From NCBI GenBank assembly GCA_002914845.1, contig JXTC01000240.1:353172-417171 (forward strand): 64,000 nucleotides of DNA. Direction: 5' to 3'. The position numbers were made by a program, and so were the translations under genes. The stretch comes from Trema orientale (taxonomy: Eukaryota; Streptophyta; Magnoliopsida; Rosales; Cannabaceae). The notes beneath the pieces are model-generated. The model had not been told where the DNA came from. It made no database searches and worked only from the letters and a program-made list of their open reading frames with translations. Shown one piece after another: positions 1 through 11,849 of this stretch. Numbering within the stretch: the first letter of the stretch is position 1; every line of letters starts with the position of its first letter.

Positions 1-293
1 TCAATTCAGATCAAATATCCATATAAAAGGCAATACGGCAATTACTGAAAAAATTAATTCAGATCAAATATTTGCTCGCATGTTGTAACATGACCATGAA
101 ACTAGGCATGTTGCAACATGAAGGTTGCCAACAGAATTTTGCCCTTTCACGGTGCCAATTTTTTGCCAACAGGGTAGGCAAATACTTTGTCCAAGACTAT
201 GTTACTACAGAGAGAAACAACACAACTTGAAACTCAGCTGTGGTTTTTTCTATGTTTTGTCTAAGGCTTTTGAAGCTCTTTTCATATTGAACA
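1..293. promoter_or_regulatory. Upstream region of RLK1
   Basis: This is the sequence 5' of the first receptor kinase, presumably holding its core promoter and 5' UTR. Two related palindromes stand out: catgttgtaacatg (79-92, imperfect) and catgttgcaacatg (107-120, perfect), 28 bp apart. I see no unambiguous TATA box and cannot place the transcription start. The small open frame starting at 125 has no recognisable content. Confidence 0.4.
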
Positions 294-3200
294 ATGGATC
301 AAAAATTTGGGATCTTTCTACTTCTTGTGTTCTCCCAAACTTTGGTCATTACATTGTCGAGCAATCAGGACAGTAAGTACATTTCAGTTACTCTAGTGCA
401 GTTTAGTTTAGTGTTCTTTCACTTCATCTGTCATTGCCATAATACTCTGTTCTATGCTGTTATGCTGCTATCATATCTTTGCATTTCTTCTTTTATTACA
501 ACATGTCATGAGTTTTGGTGTATTTGTAAGAAGCTACTTCCGCTGATCTTGTATGTTGTGTTCTTTTCAGTTTTCGTTTCATAAGTAAACATAGAAAATG
601 GAAATTTGGTATTCTTGGTTTAGGTGAACAAGAGTTCTGCTTCACTTGTTCATTAGGAATTCTATAAAGAAAAAATTTACAATCCCATGATATGACCTAT
701 CAATGACTTAATCAACTTAATATTAAGACGATAGTCGGTTTGTATGTGATGGTGTTAAGCTTGATACACAATATTGCTCCATCTATGGCATATCAGCATA
801 CGATTAACAGAAAATAAGAATCTAAACATGGTTATGGAGCTTTGTTATTTGATTGGTCTTGTCTGTAACTATTGATGACATTTTTCATTACATTTCAGCT
901 TCATTTAGATCTATAAAGGTAGTGGTAATAACATGAATAACATTTTGTAATTCTTCAGATTTACTATTGAGAATCCGATTTCCTTTTCTTTTTTTCTGTT
1001 TTCCATTGAATCACGGGAATTATATATTTTTTTTTCTTATGCAGTTATCGGTTTAGAGTCCCTTGAATGGACAAACATACCTCCTAGTTGGGAGGGCTCA
1101 GATCCTTGTGGTGCTAATTGGGACGGCATTGACTGCACCAAATCACGTGTCACTTCCATGTAAAGATCTTTGCTAGTTCATCACTTTTTGATGGTCAAAG
1201 TCTTGCTGCTTCTTTCTGTCAGTTTCAAGTTTTTTTTATCTTGTGAAATGCTCCTGCTTTCAGAAGATTATCAAGCATGGGGTTGAAGGGTCAACTGTCC
1301 AGGGATATCGAGCAACTATCCGAATTACAAACTTTGTAGGTCTTATTTTGTAGTTTTATTATGCCTTATTTTGTGGTATTTCATTTCTTCATTTATGTTT
1401 CTAAAAGTGAAAAGAAAGGTAAAGACTCTCCCAAGAAACATCTTGAGAAGATCTCCCCCATTTAATTCACTTTCAGAAACAAAAACTAAAAGTAGAACCA
1501 AGCAAGCCAGCTCTAGTTCTGTTTCCATGAACATTTTCTAAATATATTAGTGACTGTTTTCTTCGTATAGGGATCTGTCTTACAACAAGCAACTGACAGG
1601 ACCACTCCCACAATCAATTGGGAATCTGAAGAAACTTTCTCACTTGTAAGGAAATGTTGGAACTCTTTATTGAAACTTTAACTGTCTTGTTGAGATCCTG
1701 CTAGTGCTAGTTAAATATATTTTTGCTTGTTTTGTTCCTGCTAGAATCTTGGCTGGTTGCAGCTTCTTTGGTCAAATTCCCGGCACCATTGGATCTCTAC
1801 AGGAGCTAGTTGTTCTGTAAGAGCTTAGCATTTTTCTTACATAAGTTGAAAACATCAATATTTCCCTAACATTTTGAAGCTCTCTCCAATGCAATTGATG
1901 ACAACCCAAGGACTCTTAAAAGTGTAATTTTTAAATTACCTTTGTGTCTCTTTCCTTATGTCACTTCTACATTTGTAACAATCAATTTCTTTACATGTAA
2001 ATGCAGATCTTTGAATTCTAATCACTTCAATGGTGTGATTCCACCTTCCATTGGGAATTTGTCTAAACTTGATTGGCTAGATCTAACAGACAATAGCATT
2101 GAGGGACCCATTCCTGTCTCTAATGAGAGTAGTCCTGGTCTTGACATGCTAGTTCAATCCCGGCACTTGTANAGTATAACATCTTTTTATTAATTTTCTG
2201 AGATTCTGTCTGTTTTCAACATTCAACAGCCATCTTGGAAAGAATAAGCTCACAGGTTCAATTCCACATCAGCTTTTCAGCTCAAATATGAGTATGATAC
2301 ATGTGTAAGTTTAACGATAATGTCCTCACATTTGTACATTTACTAAAACACAAAGCTCATAGAGTCCGTCCTAGCTGCGAGACTGGCATAAGCTACTACA
2401 TTCCTTTTTTCCCTCTTAAATCTACAAGGGGAGTTCTCTATATATGTCCTTTTTTGCTCACTCTGTACTTTTCAGGCTATTCCATGTATCAAACTGTATT
2501 TTTCTTTATCAGGAGTATGATGGGCGCTAGCCTGCATTTGCTCTAGTGTATTGCTCACTTAATTTCTTTGGAAATGATTTAATATGGATTAATTATGTTT
2601 TGAGTATGAAATCAAAACTACATATATGTATACATAAATTCAGATAGCTCATTTATTGCAGGCTTTTGGATAGTAACAAACTAAGTGGCAGCATTCCTTC
2701 CACCCTTGGACTTGTTCGGACTTTACAGGTGGTGTGAGTATCTACCTCACACACTTACGGCGCAAATGTTATTGTCCAGTCATCTTCTCATGATAATTAT
2801 AACAACAATGGCTTCATAGCTTTAATTAAAGTAGTATGTGTTATGCAGAAACATGAGGAACAATAGTTTTGAAGTGTCACATTTCCCTTCATGGTTTTCA
2901 ACTCTATGGTCTTTGAAAACATTGTAAGCCCCTTTTCCCCCCTTTTCTCCATAGTTGTCTTGCTTCTTCATCAGGCCATGTGTGTGCACCTGATGTAACT
3001 TTTTAATCTTGTGTGGAAGAGTGATGGAGGACACACAACTTGAGGGACAAATTCCGGTTGAACTATTCAGCCTTCCCCATTTAGAGACAGTGTGAGTTGT
3101 GCTTCCAGTGTAAACTAAAACAGTATATTTTATGTAATGTTCTGAGGATGGCAAAGATGGTTATTGGGTAATTGTTTCTCTATGAATGACAGTAAGCTAA

Positions 3201-6200
3201 AGAACAACCAGCTCAGTGGCACATTAGAAATTGGGACCTCCTACAGCAGTCACCTGCGGCTTATCGATCTGCAGGGAAATTTAATTAGAGAGATTGAGAA
3301 TAGTACTGAAGCAAAGAATGTTCAGATCATGTAAACTATATCATCAGAACCTTTTTTTTTTTCCAAATAATCCGTTGCATTTCTTTCTCCTATATGAAGC
3401 TAATGTGCTAACATATCATAAGTTCACTTTGTCTGAAAATTAATTGTTGTTACATGTCCACCTGCAGACTTGAGGAAAATCCAATATGTCAGGAAACCGA
3501 AACAACAGTGAGTTACTGCAGCAGCGTCTCAGTTTCACAATCTAATAGCTCATATGTGACAGAGAAAAACAATTGTTCACCCACTCCTTGCAGTTCAGAT
3601 CAAATTTCCAGCCCCAACTGTAGATGTGCTTATCCATACTCGGGAACTCTTTTCTTCATTGCTCCTTTCTTCTCAGACTTGGGAAATATAAGTTACTATA
3701 AAGACCTTGAGAAATCTCTCATGAGCTTTTTTCAGTTGCAACCATCCCTTGTGGATTCTGTTTCTTTGAGTAACCCCACCAAGTTTCCCTCTGAGTACTT
3801 TCAAATAAGGCTAGAAGTGTTCCCATATGGCCGGGATCATTTCAATCTAACAGAAATTTCGAGTATAGGTTTTGCTCTTAGCAACCTAACTTACAGGGTC
3901 CCCATAACATTTGGACCCTTTTATTTTATTGGTGATGTTTATGCAGGTAATTCTTTAAACATATACCAACTCAAACTTTTCAGTTTTCGATTGGTTTTTC
4001 GAACTCTCTATACTCTCTCTTCATCTTTCTCTTAATGGGAACCTAGGTATAGAGGTGCCTACGGACTCAAAAAATTCAAGTATTGGCATTCTCGTTGGTG
4101 CAGCAGTTGGTGGTTCCGTCCTTGTACTTTTTCTACTTGCAGGATTATATGCTTTTTACCATAGGAGGACAGCAGAAAGAGCCAGTAAGAAGGGCAACCC
4201 TTCCGGTAAAACAATACTTCTCTCATTATATTATGCGAGTGTACATTAATTTCTTATAACACTTTTTTTAGATGGTAGGTTCTTGAACAAATTTATGTCA
4301 CATGAACGCAGTGCGCTGGAATTCAAGAGCGAGCAATGGAAGCAGTCTTCAGCTGAAAGGAGCAAGGTGGTTCTCTTTTGGAGAGCTTAAGAAATACACT
4401 GACAATTTTTCAACCGCTAATGACATTGGTTCTGGGGGATATGGGAAGGTAGATGTTTATTCCTCTTTTTTTAAGTATATATATATAACAACTAGTTCCC
4501 AAAAGGTGCTTGCATACTAGATACTTATAAGTATTCCATCATGTTTTGAACTTTCTCTTGAGAATTTTTATACCTGCCACTTCAGAAATTATTCTGTCAA
4601 ACTTTGTTATGCACTAAGTTGTTTAGTCTTTGAACATTTTCGCAGGTTTATCGTGGAACGCTTTCGACCGGAGAGCTGATTGCCATTAAAAGAGCTAAAA
4701 CAGAGTCAATGCAGGGTGGACATGAATTCAAAACTGAGATTGAACTTTTGTCGAGGGTTCATCACAAGAATCTTGTCAGCCTCCTGGGTTTTTGTTTCGA
4801 GCAAGGTGAAGAAATGCTGATCTACGAGTATGTACCAAATGGTAATTTGAACGATACTCTTTCAGGTACTTCCATATTCTAGTTCTTCAGTGTTCACCCT
4901 CCTAATCTTTTACACTGGTCATTTTGACACCTGAATTGCATACTGTCAGTAAGCATTCTGAATGCTTAAGCCTTTTTTACAAACACATGTAGCCAAATAG
5001 GCCAAAAGAAAGTAAAACTTTACGTACATCAGATATCAAGAAAGTTTCTTCGAAGATAGAATATGTACTCATTTTTCTTTCTTACTCATTACATGCATGT
5101 TGTCTACAGGGAAGTCAGGAATTAGAGTTGATTGGATGAGAAGACTTAGGGTAGCTCTTGACACAGCTAGAGGTTTGGTCTATCTTCATGAACTTGCCAA
5201 CCCTCCAGTGATACATAGGGACATTAAGTCAACCAATGTTCTTTTGGATGAACGCTTGAATGCAAAAGTCGCCGATTTTGGTCTCTCCAAGCTTATGGGT
5301 GATGGTGAAAAGGATCATGTTAGCACTCAAGTCAAAGGGACGATGGTAAATATTCACCTTTTGAATCCCTTGTATAAATCAACCAACAACCAAAAACCAA
5401 CAACCAAACCAACAACCAAAAACTGTGCTTGTAGGCTTAACCTGATTAGTAACCACCACACACTTAAAGTTAAAATTCAAATCCTTCACCCTTTTCCCCA
5501 AAAAAAAAAAAAAACCAACCAAAAACTATTCGTTTAAAATATGTCTGCTTTCATCATAATGCAGATAAATTGGTTCAGATGCATTTTACTATTAAAAGTC
5601 GATGAGAAGAAAAATTTGAAGGAAATATTCATCAAATCTGGTTCTAGAGAAAATCTTCGCACAATCAGCTCGGAAACAAATGTGAGATTTAAGTCCTAAA
5701 GTAATGGAATCCAAGTCCATTCCATCCAACAAATCAGTTAACCAGAAAATCAAGTATAGCTTGGAATATGCTTCTTGCATCAACATTCAGGCATCATGTG
5801 GATTTTTCTCAAGTACTAGGTGGCACCTATAACTAATTAAAAGTTGCTACAATCATTTTTATCTTAACTGTAACTTATTTGAATAAGCTACAAACATAAA
5901 AACTTATTTAAGACATAAGAAATATACATAGTTGTATTCTAAGAAGATATATCATTACATGTGTTCATAATGTTGAGGGTATCATAAATTTCAAAACATT
6001 ACACTTTCTTCTTCCTAATAGTGGATTTTCTTTACTGGTGTAGGGCTACCTAGATCCTGAGTATTACATGACACAACAATTGACCGAGAAGAGTGATGTT
6101 TATAGTTTCGGAGTGGTAATGTTGGAGCTGATTACTGCAAGAAAACCTATAGAGCGAGGGAAATACATTGTGAGAGAAGTACGAGAAATGATGGATAAGA

Positions 6201-6517
6201 CTAAAGACTTATACAGCCTCCACACAGTTGTTGACCCTGCCCTTGGTTTTGGAACAAGATTGAGTGGTTTTGAAAAGTTTGTGGACCTGGCAATGCGATG
6301 TGTTGAAGATGCAAGAGCGAACAGGCCCACAATGAGTGAGGTGGTAAAAGATATTGAAACTATTATGCAGCTTGCTGGATTGAACCCCAATGCAGATTCA
6401 TTATCCACTTCTGCAAGCTACGAGGAGTCCAATAAGGCAATCTCCTTTGATCCTTACAGCGAAGAATCATTTGATCAAAGTGAAGTTTTTCCGCCACCGA
6501 CGATAGAATCTCAGTGA
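294..6517 (+). CDS. RLK1: LRR-VIII-1 receptor-like kinase (HPCA1-like), 17 exons
   Basis: Predicted plasma-membrane receptor Ser/Thr kinase. Exons read from splice sites: 294-372, 1045-1159, 1264-1335, 1571-1645, 1745-1816, 2007-2168, 2230-2304, 2662-2733, 2849-2923, 3020-3091, 3193-3330, 3468-3946, 4047-4205, 4312-4448, 4646-4865, 5110-5345, 6044-6517; the frame stays open for 903 aa. Order: signal peptide ([13 protein letters not shown]), N-terminal cap with [11 protein letters not shown], LRRs encoded by 72/75-nt exons, a four-Cys cluster (C372, C377, C387, C389), a transmembrane segment (exon 13) and the kinase. Kinase residues: GSGGYGKV loop, AIK lysine K609, HRD D705, DFG D723; it is an RD kinase. 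Against RLK3 it lacks two LRR exons: the 115-bp intron 2734-2848 sits where they should be. The intron-6 donor reads gtanag, with an N at 2172. Related to Arabidopsis At5g49760; function is inferred from family only. Confidence 0.9.
5378..5514. repeat. AACCAACAACC-type simple repeat and poly(A) in RLK1 intron 16
   Basis: The start of the last intron holds an irregular run of aaccaacaaccaaa units, followed further on by a run of about 13 A. It is low-complexity sequence with no coding role, although the upstream kinase frame happens to read through it. Confidence 0.6.
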
Positions 6518-6785
6518 GTGTTGTTTTGAACTAAGAATGTTCAAATTTGTAGCGGTTGGAAAGATGTGATTTGTTTTGTAACTTGTGTTGAAGGTTACCG
6601 TGTTTGTATCATATTGTAGAGGATAACATCCGTAAATTACGAAAACTAAATCTTTAGTTTCGAAGAATTAGAGGAACTAAGAGCTACTATGTTTAATAGG
6701 AAGGAAAGAAGACAAGAAGGAAATGGAAGGACAAAACTTGGGAAAGGTAAGTGATGAGGAGGGAAGGACTACTCATGCATGTTGT
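6518..6785. other. 3' flank of RLK1
   Basis: This follows the RLK1 stop codon and presumably holds the 3' UTR and poly(A) site. I see no other feature before the SINE-like insertion. Confidence 0.4.
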
Positions 6786-6797
6786 GTTTGGTATGAG

Positions 6798-6931
6798 GCT
6801 AATTGAGGTTAGCTCAATTGGTCTAGCATTCTTGGGAGTGTGTGATTGTGTAGGAAGGGAGGAGTTCAAATCCCAATTAGGCCAGTTTATGTGTAAATTT
6901 TATAATAAAAATTAAAAAAAAAATAGTTTTA
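6798..6931 (+). mobile_element. tRNA-derived SINE
   Basis: A short retroposon with an internal Pol III promoter: A-box-like ttagctcaattggt (6809-6822) and B-box-like gagttcaaatccc (6862-6874). An A-rich tail runs to about 6923. The flanks share gtatgag (6791-6797 and 6932-6938), a plausible target-site duplication. The spacing resembles a tRNA, but no clover-leaf acceptor stem can be formed, so it is not a functional tRNA gene. Confidence 0.65.
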
Positions 6932-7940
6932 GTATGAGAGGAATTAAAGAAGACAAAAATCATTTTTCTCATTTGGTATGGAGATGTAAGGGAAAGGTAG
7001 GGAAGGTTGGGGAAAATTTTATCTGTGCAATTACATTTGTATTTACAGTTGGCACATTTTATGTATATTATTGTATTAGCTTTGTTTCGTTTTAATAGAC
7101 ATATTACTCCAAAATTTTAGATTCTTTTTGTTCATGGGCAGTTTGATCTCCGATGGTGAGATTAGAATTTCAAAGCAAATATTGAAGGTATGGATTAGAG
7201 CATTTTTAACTCAATATTGCTGCAAAGTTCGTATCACTGGCATCACAGGATGAACAATGCTAATATACAACGCTATTTACGTGAGGTTTGAACCATGTTT
7301 ACATGAGGTTTGAACCATGTTTATACAATACTATCCGCTAGGAGTACTCTTCTCATCCTTAAAAAAAAAAAGAGAATGAAAAGTACTCGCCTTTCACTTT
7401 CTTTTTCCACCATTGGATTCTAGATCAAAATCTAAGATCCACGTCCTTAGTCTTTAAAGCTAAAGAGTGTAATCTATATCCTGTGTTCCTATAACAATGG
7501 AGATTTGTGACGATGACACTCGATTCAGAGCTGAGAATGCACGAGATAATAGCAATATTGCCTCAACCGTGGCAAACATAGATAATACTGCATCTATACA
7601 AGGGGTCTCCGATGTAACCACCCTTGAAAGAATCCAAAAAGCCTAAGACGGAATCTTGCAGTTGCTAAGCTCAATATGGCCAGCACCGCAACAAGAAGCA
7701 GTTCTTGATAGGGCTGGTTTACCAGAAGAAAGGGGAATAAATGGCCCTTCCACTGGTAATCAAAATGATCAACGAGTCTAGGCAATTCCTGATAATGCTA
7801 GGAGAGGCCGAATGTCTGAAATTGCTGAGAGAATCGATGGTGATACATGACTAAATACCGAGTTTCTTATAAAATAAAAATTAATCGGACTCCTAAAAGC
7901 TGAAAGGAACAAGTCTTCATCTACAGTAAATTATATAGAT

Positions 7941-8475
7941 TTTCATCCCCTTACCAAGTAGAAGTAGTATCTGAATCTTATCCACGAGAATATGTAAGCC
8001 CTGTATTTCGAAAATACAATGGGAAATATGGCAATGCTAAAGAGCACATTATTCAATTTATCAATGACCTAGGAGTCTATGCCTACGAATCTGAGCTAAG
8101 GCTTCGACAATTCTCAAAATCTCTCACAGAACGAGCATATTTATTGTGTGCAAGCTTACCACTAGGTAGCAACCGTAATTGGAATGATCTAGTCTCCCAA
8201 TTCTGTGCTAAGTTCTTCATGCTAGAGGATAAATAGAGCATAGTAGACTTGCTGGGTGAACGACAAAGTTTTGGGGAAAGTCTTGTCGATTATGGTCAAA
8301 AGTTTTGAGAATGAGCTCTTAACTACGCAGAAGCCATGTCGGAAAAAGACCTTATCCAAATATGCATCAAAGGAATGCTCGATGAATATCATTTACACAT
8401 TGAAAACCATACAATCTATAAATTTGCAGAGTTAATCGCAAAAGCTAGAAACATTGAAGCAACTATGACCTGATT
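7941..8475 (+). pseudogene. Tat-element gag (capsid region), broken
   Basis: The conceptual translation contains the conserved plant retrotransposon gag block, e.g. FRKYNGKYGNAKEHI, ASLPLGSNRNWNDLVSQF and AKARNIEATM. In-frame stops interrupt it (for example after AKFFMLEDK, and after the GQKF block). It would have formed the virus-like particle shell; it cannot now encode it. Confidence 0.75.
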
Positions 8476-8803
8476 GTCTAAACTACAACAAAATGATCAA
8501 ACGCAAAGACTATGGAGGGGTCCAAAATGTGGGCTTGACATAGCCTTAGCACAAGGCAAGAAGAATTTTGGAGCACAGAAAAGAAGTAGGGGAGATGACA
8601 AGCCACTTGAGTTCCCATATAGTAAAAAGAAAGTTTGTACACTATTAGCAGTTTGGGTTAGGGATGGAGAAGTTACACTAACTTTTGTCACAAAGCTATC
8701 TACCCCAGAAGAACAACATCATGATCTATATTGTCATAATCATCGGAAAGTCAATCACCTAACCATGGGATGTTACACATTAAGAAGAATTTTCCACGTT
8801 TAA
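8474..8803 (+). pseudogene. Tat-element gag C-terminus with zinc-finger-like motif
   Basis: An open stretch contains YCHNHRKVNHLTMGCYTL, matching the C-H-H-C-type finger found after the capsid in Tat-lineage gag proteins. It lies just downstream of the broken capsid region and upstream of the protease remnant, the expected order. It is separated from the capsid part by a stop, so it is no longer part of one protein. Confidence 0.6.
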
Positions 8804-9169
8804 TTAGAAAGAGGGGAAATCATAATGGACCAAAACAACTTGGAACAAATGCCTTTTCCTCAACACTAGAATGGGGGAGCTGTTATGGCTTGTACTGGGG
8901 AATCCCCTCTTACCCTTTCCAAAATCTCCCAAGAGACATGTATTGAGGAAATTTTGGAAGAGCCACTCGAAAGTGACCAATATGAAGGGCTAGTCACGCT
9001 TTTATTGCAAACCAAGTTATTTCGAAACTTCTTTGATTACTTGGAATTTTATCAAAATGCTAGACGAGAAGCTGCACGGGCCCTAATATAATTAGCTCAA
9101 CAACACAGGCCATCTTGCTACTTGGTAGCTCGCTCAATCTAGAACATCACGAAAAAATACGAAGGAGTA

Positions 9170-9480
9170 ATCATATTCACGAATTCAGATATTCAAACAG
9201 CTCTATTCATTCATAATTGCCCACTATACGTCGAAGCGAAAGTCAATAGGTTGAAAGTTAAGCGTGTTTTGGTCAATAACAGTGCTTCTATTAACTTGAT
9301 GCCTGTAAGAACTTACTCGGCAATAAAAACAGTAAGAAGAGGACTCATCCCATAGATAATCACACTCACAAGCTTTGCTGCAACACCCGTAAAAACTATG
9401 GGGTATATAATAGTCGAATTGGAAATAGGACCCATTAGAAGCCCTACTTAGGCGACAATGAATTCACTCACACAACTGTG
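9170..9480 (+). pseudogene. Tat-element aspartic protease, inactive
   Basis: The translation includes LKVKRVLVNNSASINLMP, which aligns with the VLVDxGSxxNxMP active-site region of retrotransposon proteases. The catalytic Asp is Asn here and the Gly is Ser. Downstream there are in-frame stops. It would have processed the element polyprotein; it is clearly dead. Confidence 0.65.
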
Positions 9481-9791
9481 TACCATCAATATTACATCAA
9501 TGTATTAAGGCTCATATCCATGGTAAGGATATCCATATTCCGGCCACCAAAGCACCTTTTACAAGAGAAGAAGCTTTCGTGGCTAAAGCTATGTTTTTTG
9601 ATGAACTATTAGAAAGTAACGTAGAGCTTATGAAAAGACCACGAGCTGCACGTTTACCAAGATGAGAGGAATATGAATTAACAAATGACCCTCCCATTAG
9701 GAAGCCTAAGAAAGAAAGAAAGATTGAAAGAGTTATTTTGCCCAATGGGAAAATAACATACTGTTTATGATGATGCGCGGTTTCAGCAGCG

Positions 9792-10790
9792 ATGCTCGAC
9801 TCTACCATTACAACTGTGGAGGAAACTAATATTGAGCCAGCACCACCGCAGCTACAAGATGAGCCCAAGCCACATATAAATGAGGTTGTTGAAATAAATT
9901 TGTCTAAAAAGCCAGAAGAAAAAATGGTAATTTTTATTTCAACTAATCTACCTGCAATAATAAAAGGCGAGTTGATAGACTTGCTTCACGGATATAAAGA
10001 TTTCTTTGCCTGGACTTATGAGAAAATGCCAGAACTAGAGTATACTCTAATAACACATAGATTGGAGACTTTTCTAGACATCAAACCTGTCAAGCAAACA
10101 CCGAGAAACTTTATGCCAGAAATACAACAGCAAATCAATGTAAAGATTGAAAAGCTAATCAAACCCGGTTTTATCCGGACATGCAAGCGCCCTATATATG
10201 GTTGGCTAATATTGTACCTGTGAAAAAAAGAACAGACAAATACGAGTCTGCATTGATTACCGAGATCTTAACAAAGCATACCTAAAAGATGATTTCTCTT
10301 TACCAATTCCTGACACTTTAATTGATGTTGTCGTAGGATGTGAAATGTTTTCCTTTATGAATGAGTTTAGCGGATATAATGGCCCTAGAAGATGCAGAAA
10401 GGATAGCTTTTCGAACCCTGTTTGGGAGCTTTTACTATGTTCTTATGCCCCTTGGACTGAAGAATACCAGTGCTACCTAGCAGAGGGCAATGACAACAAT
10501 GTTTTATGACATGATCTATGAATGCCTGGGAGTGTACATCGATGACAATATTTTGCGATCCCGGAATAGGTTCGATCATATCCAAGACTTGGAAAATGTT
10601 TTCCAAAGATGCAAAAGATACAAGCTCAAGATGAACCCTCTCAAATGTGCATTCAGAATGGATGTAGGAGTTAAGACCAGACCTATACTATCAATTAAAA
10701 CCCCACAGTGAAATAAGGAGTTAAAGAGCTTCGTCGGTAAAATCTCATACTTAAGGCGTTTTATACTAGCTTTAGCAGAATTGACAAGTC
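9792..10790 (+). pseudogene. Tat-element reverse transcriptase, broken
   Basis: Recognisable blocks are DFFAWTYEKMPEL at the start, IKPGFIRTC, VCIDYRDLNKAYLKDDFSLP, AFRTLFGSFYYVLMPLGLKN, the catalytic box VYIDDN (the YVDD-like motif), then LKMNPLKCAF. The blocks are spread over several frames (frameshifts near 10210 and 10480, a stop near 10711), so no intact enzyme can be made. Confidence 0.8.
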
Positions 10791-11100
10791 CACGCCAAAC
10801 TTTACTGCGTAAAGGAGCACCTTTCTATTGGGGAGAAAAACAACAACGCCCGTTTCAAAAAGTAAAAGAAGTATTATCATCACCCCAGGTCATGACTTCA
10901 CCAGTACCTGGAGAACTATTGCTATTATATCTGATGGTCACAGAAACATCTATTAGCAATTTGATAACACAGGAAGCAAATGGCCAGAAGAGGCCTGTGT
11001 ATTACCTTAGTATACAGGTGAAGGAAGCTGAGATGAATTACATGTTGAGAAACAATGTTTAGCTCTAGTATACACTGCTTAATGACTGCATCATTATATG
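10781..11100 (+). pseudogene. Tat-element first RNase H domain, broken
   Basis: Follows the RT remnant. The translation contains LRKGAPFYWGEKQQ (the tether after RT), then an RNase H-like block ending RPVYYLSIQVKEAEMNY, equivalent to the RPVYY-SK-L-AE-NY signature. A stop closes the frame shortly after. Confidence 0.7.
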
Positions 11101-11370
11101 GTTGCTCATAGGATAAAAATAAAGGACTAAGATGGATCCCATCAAATTTATGATGAGCAAACCTATACTTTCTAGTTGAATAGCCCAGTGGATACTTATG
11201 ATAAGTGAGTTTGATATCACTGTCGTACACTCTAAAGCTCAAAAAAGTCAAGTCTTATTCGACTTACTATCTTTAACTTCAGAAGAAAATGAAGACCCCA
11301 TCCACATGAAGGAAATGAAGATTCCAGGGGAACTCCCTGAAGTTATGACTTTTGAAGAAAAATTAGAAGA

Positions 11371-11760
11371 ATGGATAAGTCCTCAACCTCAAAAGAAGGA
11401 GGTGCATGCATAGTGTTAACTGATCCAAATGGGAAAACCCATGTCAAGGCATATAAGTTATCATTTGATTACTCGAACAATGAGGCAGAATATAAAGCTT
11501 TCCTCCTTAGAATGATGACGACAATAGAAGCCAAGGCAAGAAAGATGACTATCAAGGGCGATTCTAGACTTGACATTCAACAAGCGAAGGGAGAATTCGC
11601 TTTAAAGAAGCCAGCACCGAACAATGGTTCAAGAATTAGAGAAATTTTTCGAAGAATGTTACTTTGAAAATGTTCTGAGGACCCACAATAGATATGTTGA
11701 TGCTCTAGCCACCATGGCGTCAAAAATTGAAGTATTTGAGGTTTAAGAATTGGTATTAAA
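11371..11760 (+). pseudogene. Tat-element second (archaeal-type) RNase H
   Basis: The translation includes GGACIVLTDPNGKT, SFDYSNNEAEYKAFL and GDSRLDIQQAKGEF. These match the extra RNase H of Tat elements, with the NNEAEY acidic block and the GDS (D) block present. The end shifts frame near 11640. This second domain is what assigns the element to the Tat lineage. Confidence 0.75.
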
Positions 11761-11849
11761 TGTTATTGAGCAAGCAGACTCTATGACGTTGAAATACAAA
11801 AATAAGGTCGAACCTAAACCTTGGCAGTAATGAATAAGAAACAAGGTCC

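Noticed and set aside
6809-6880. A possible tRNA gene (A and B boxes)
   Set aside because: No acceptor stem or anticodon arm can be formed, the A-to-B spacing is loose, and an A-rich tail with a likely target duplication follows. Called a SINE instead.
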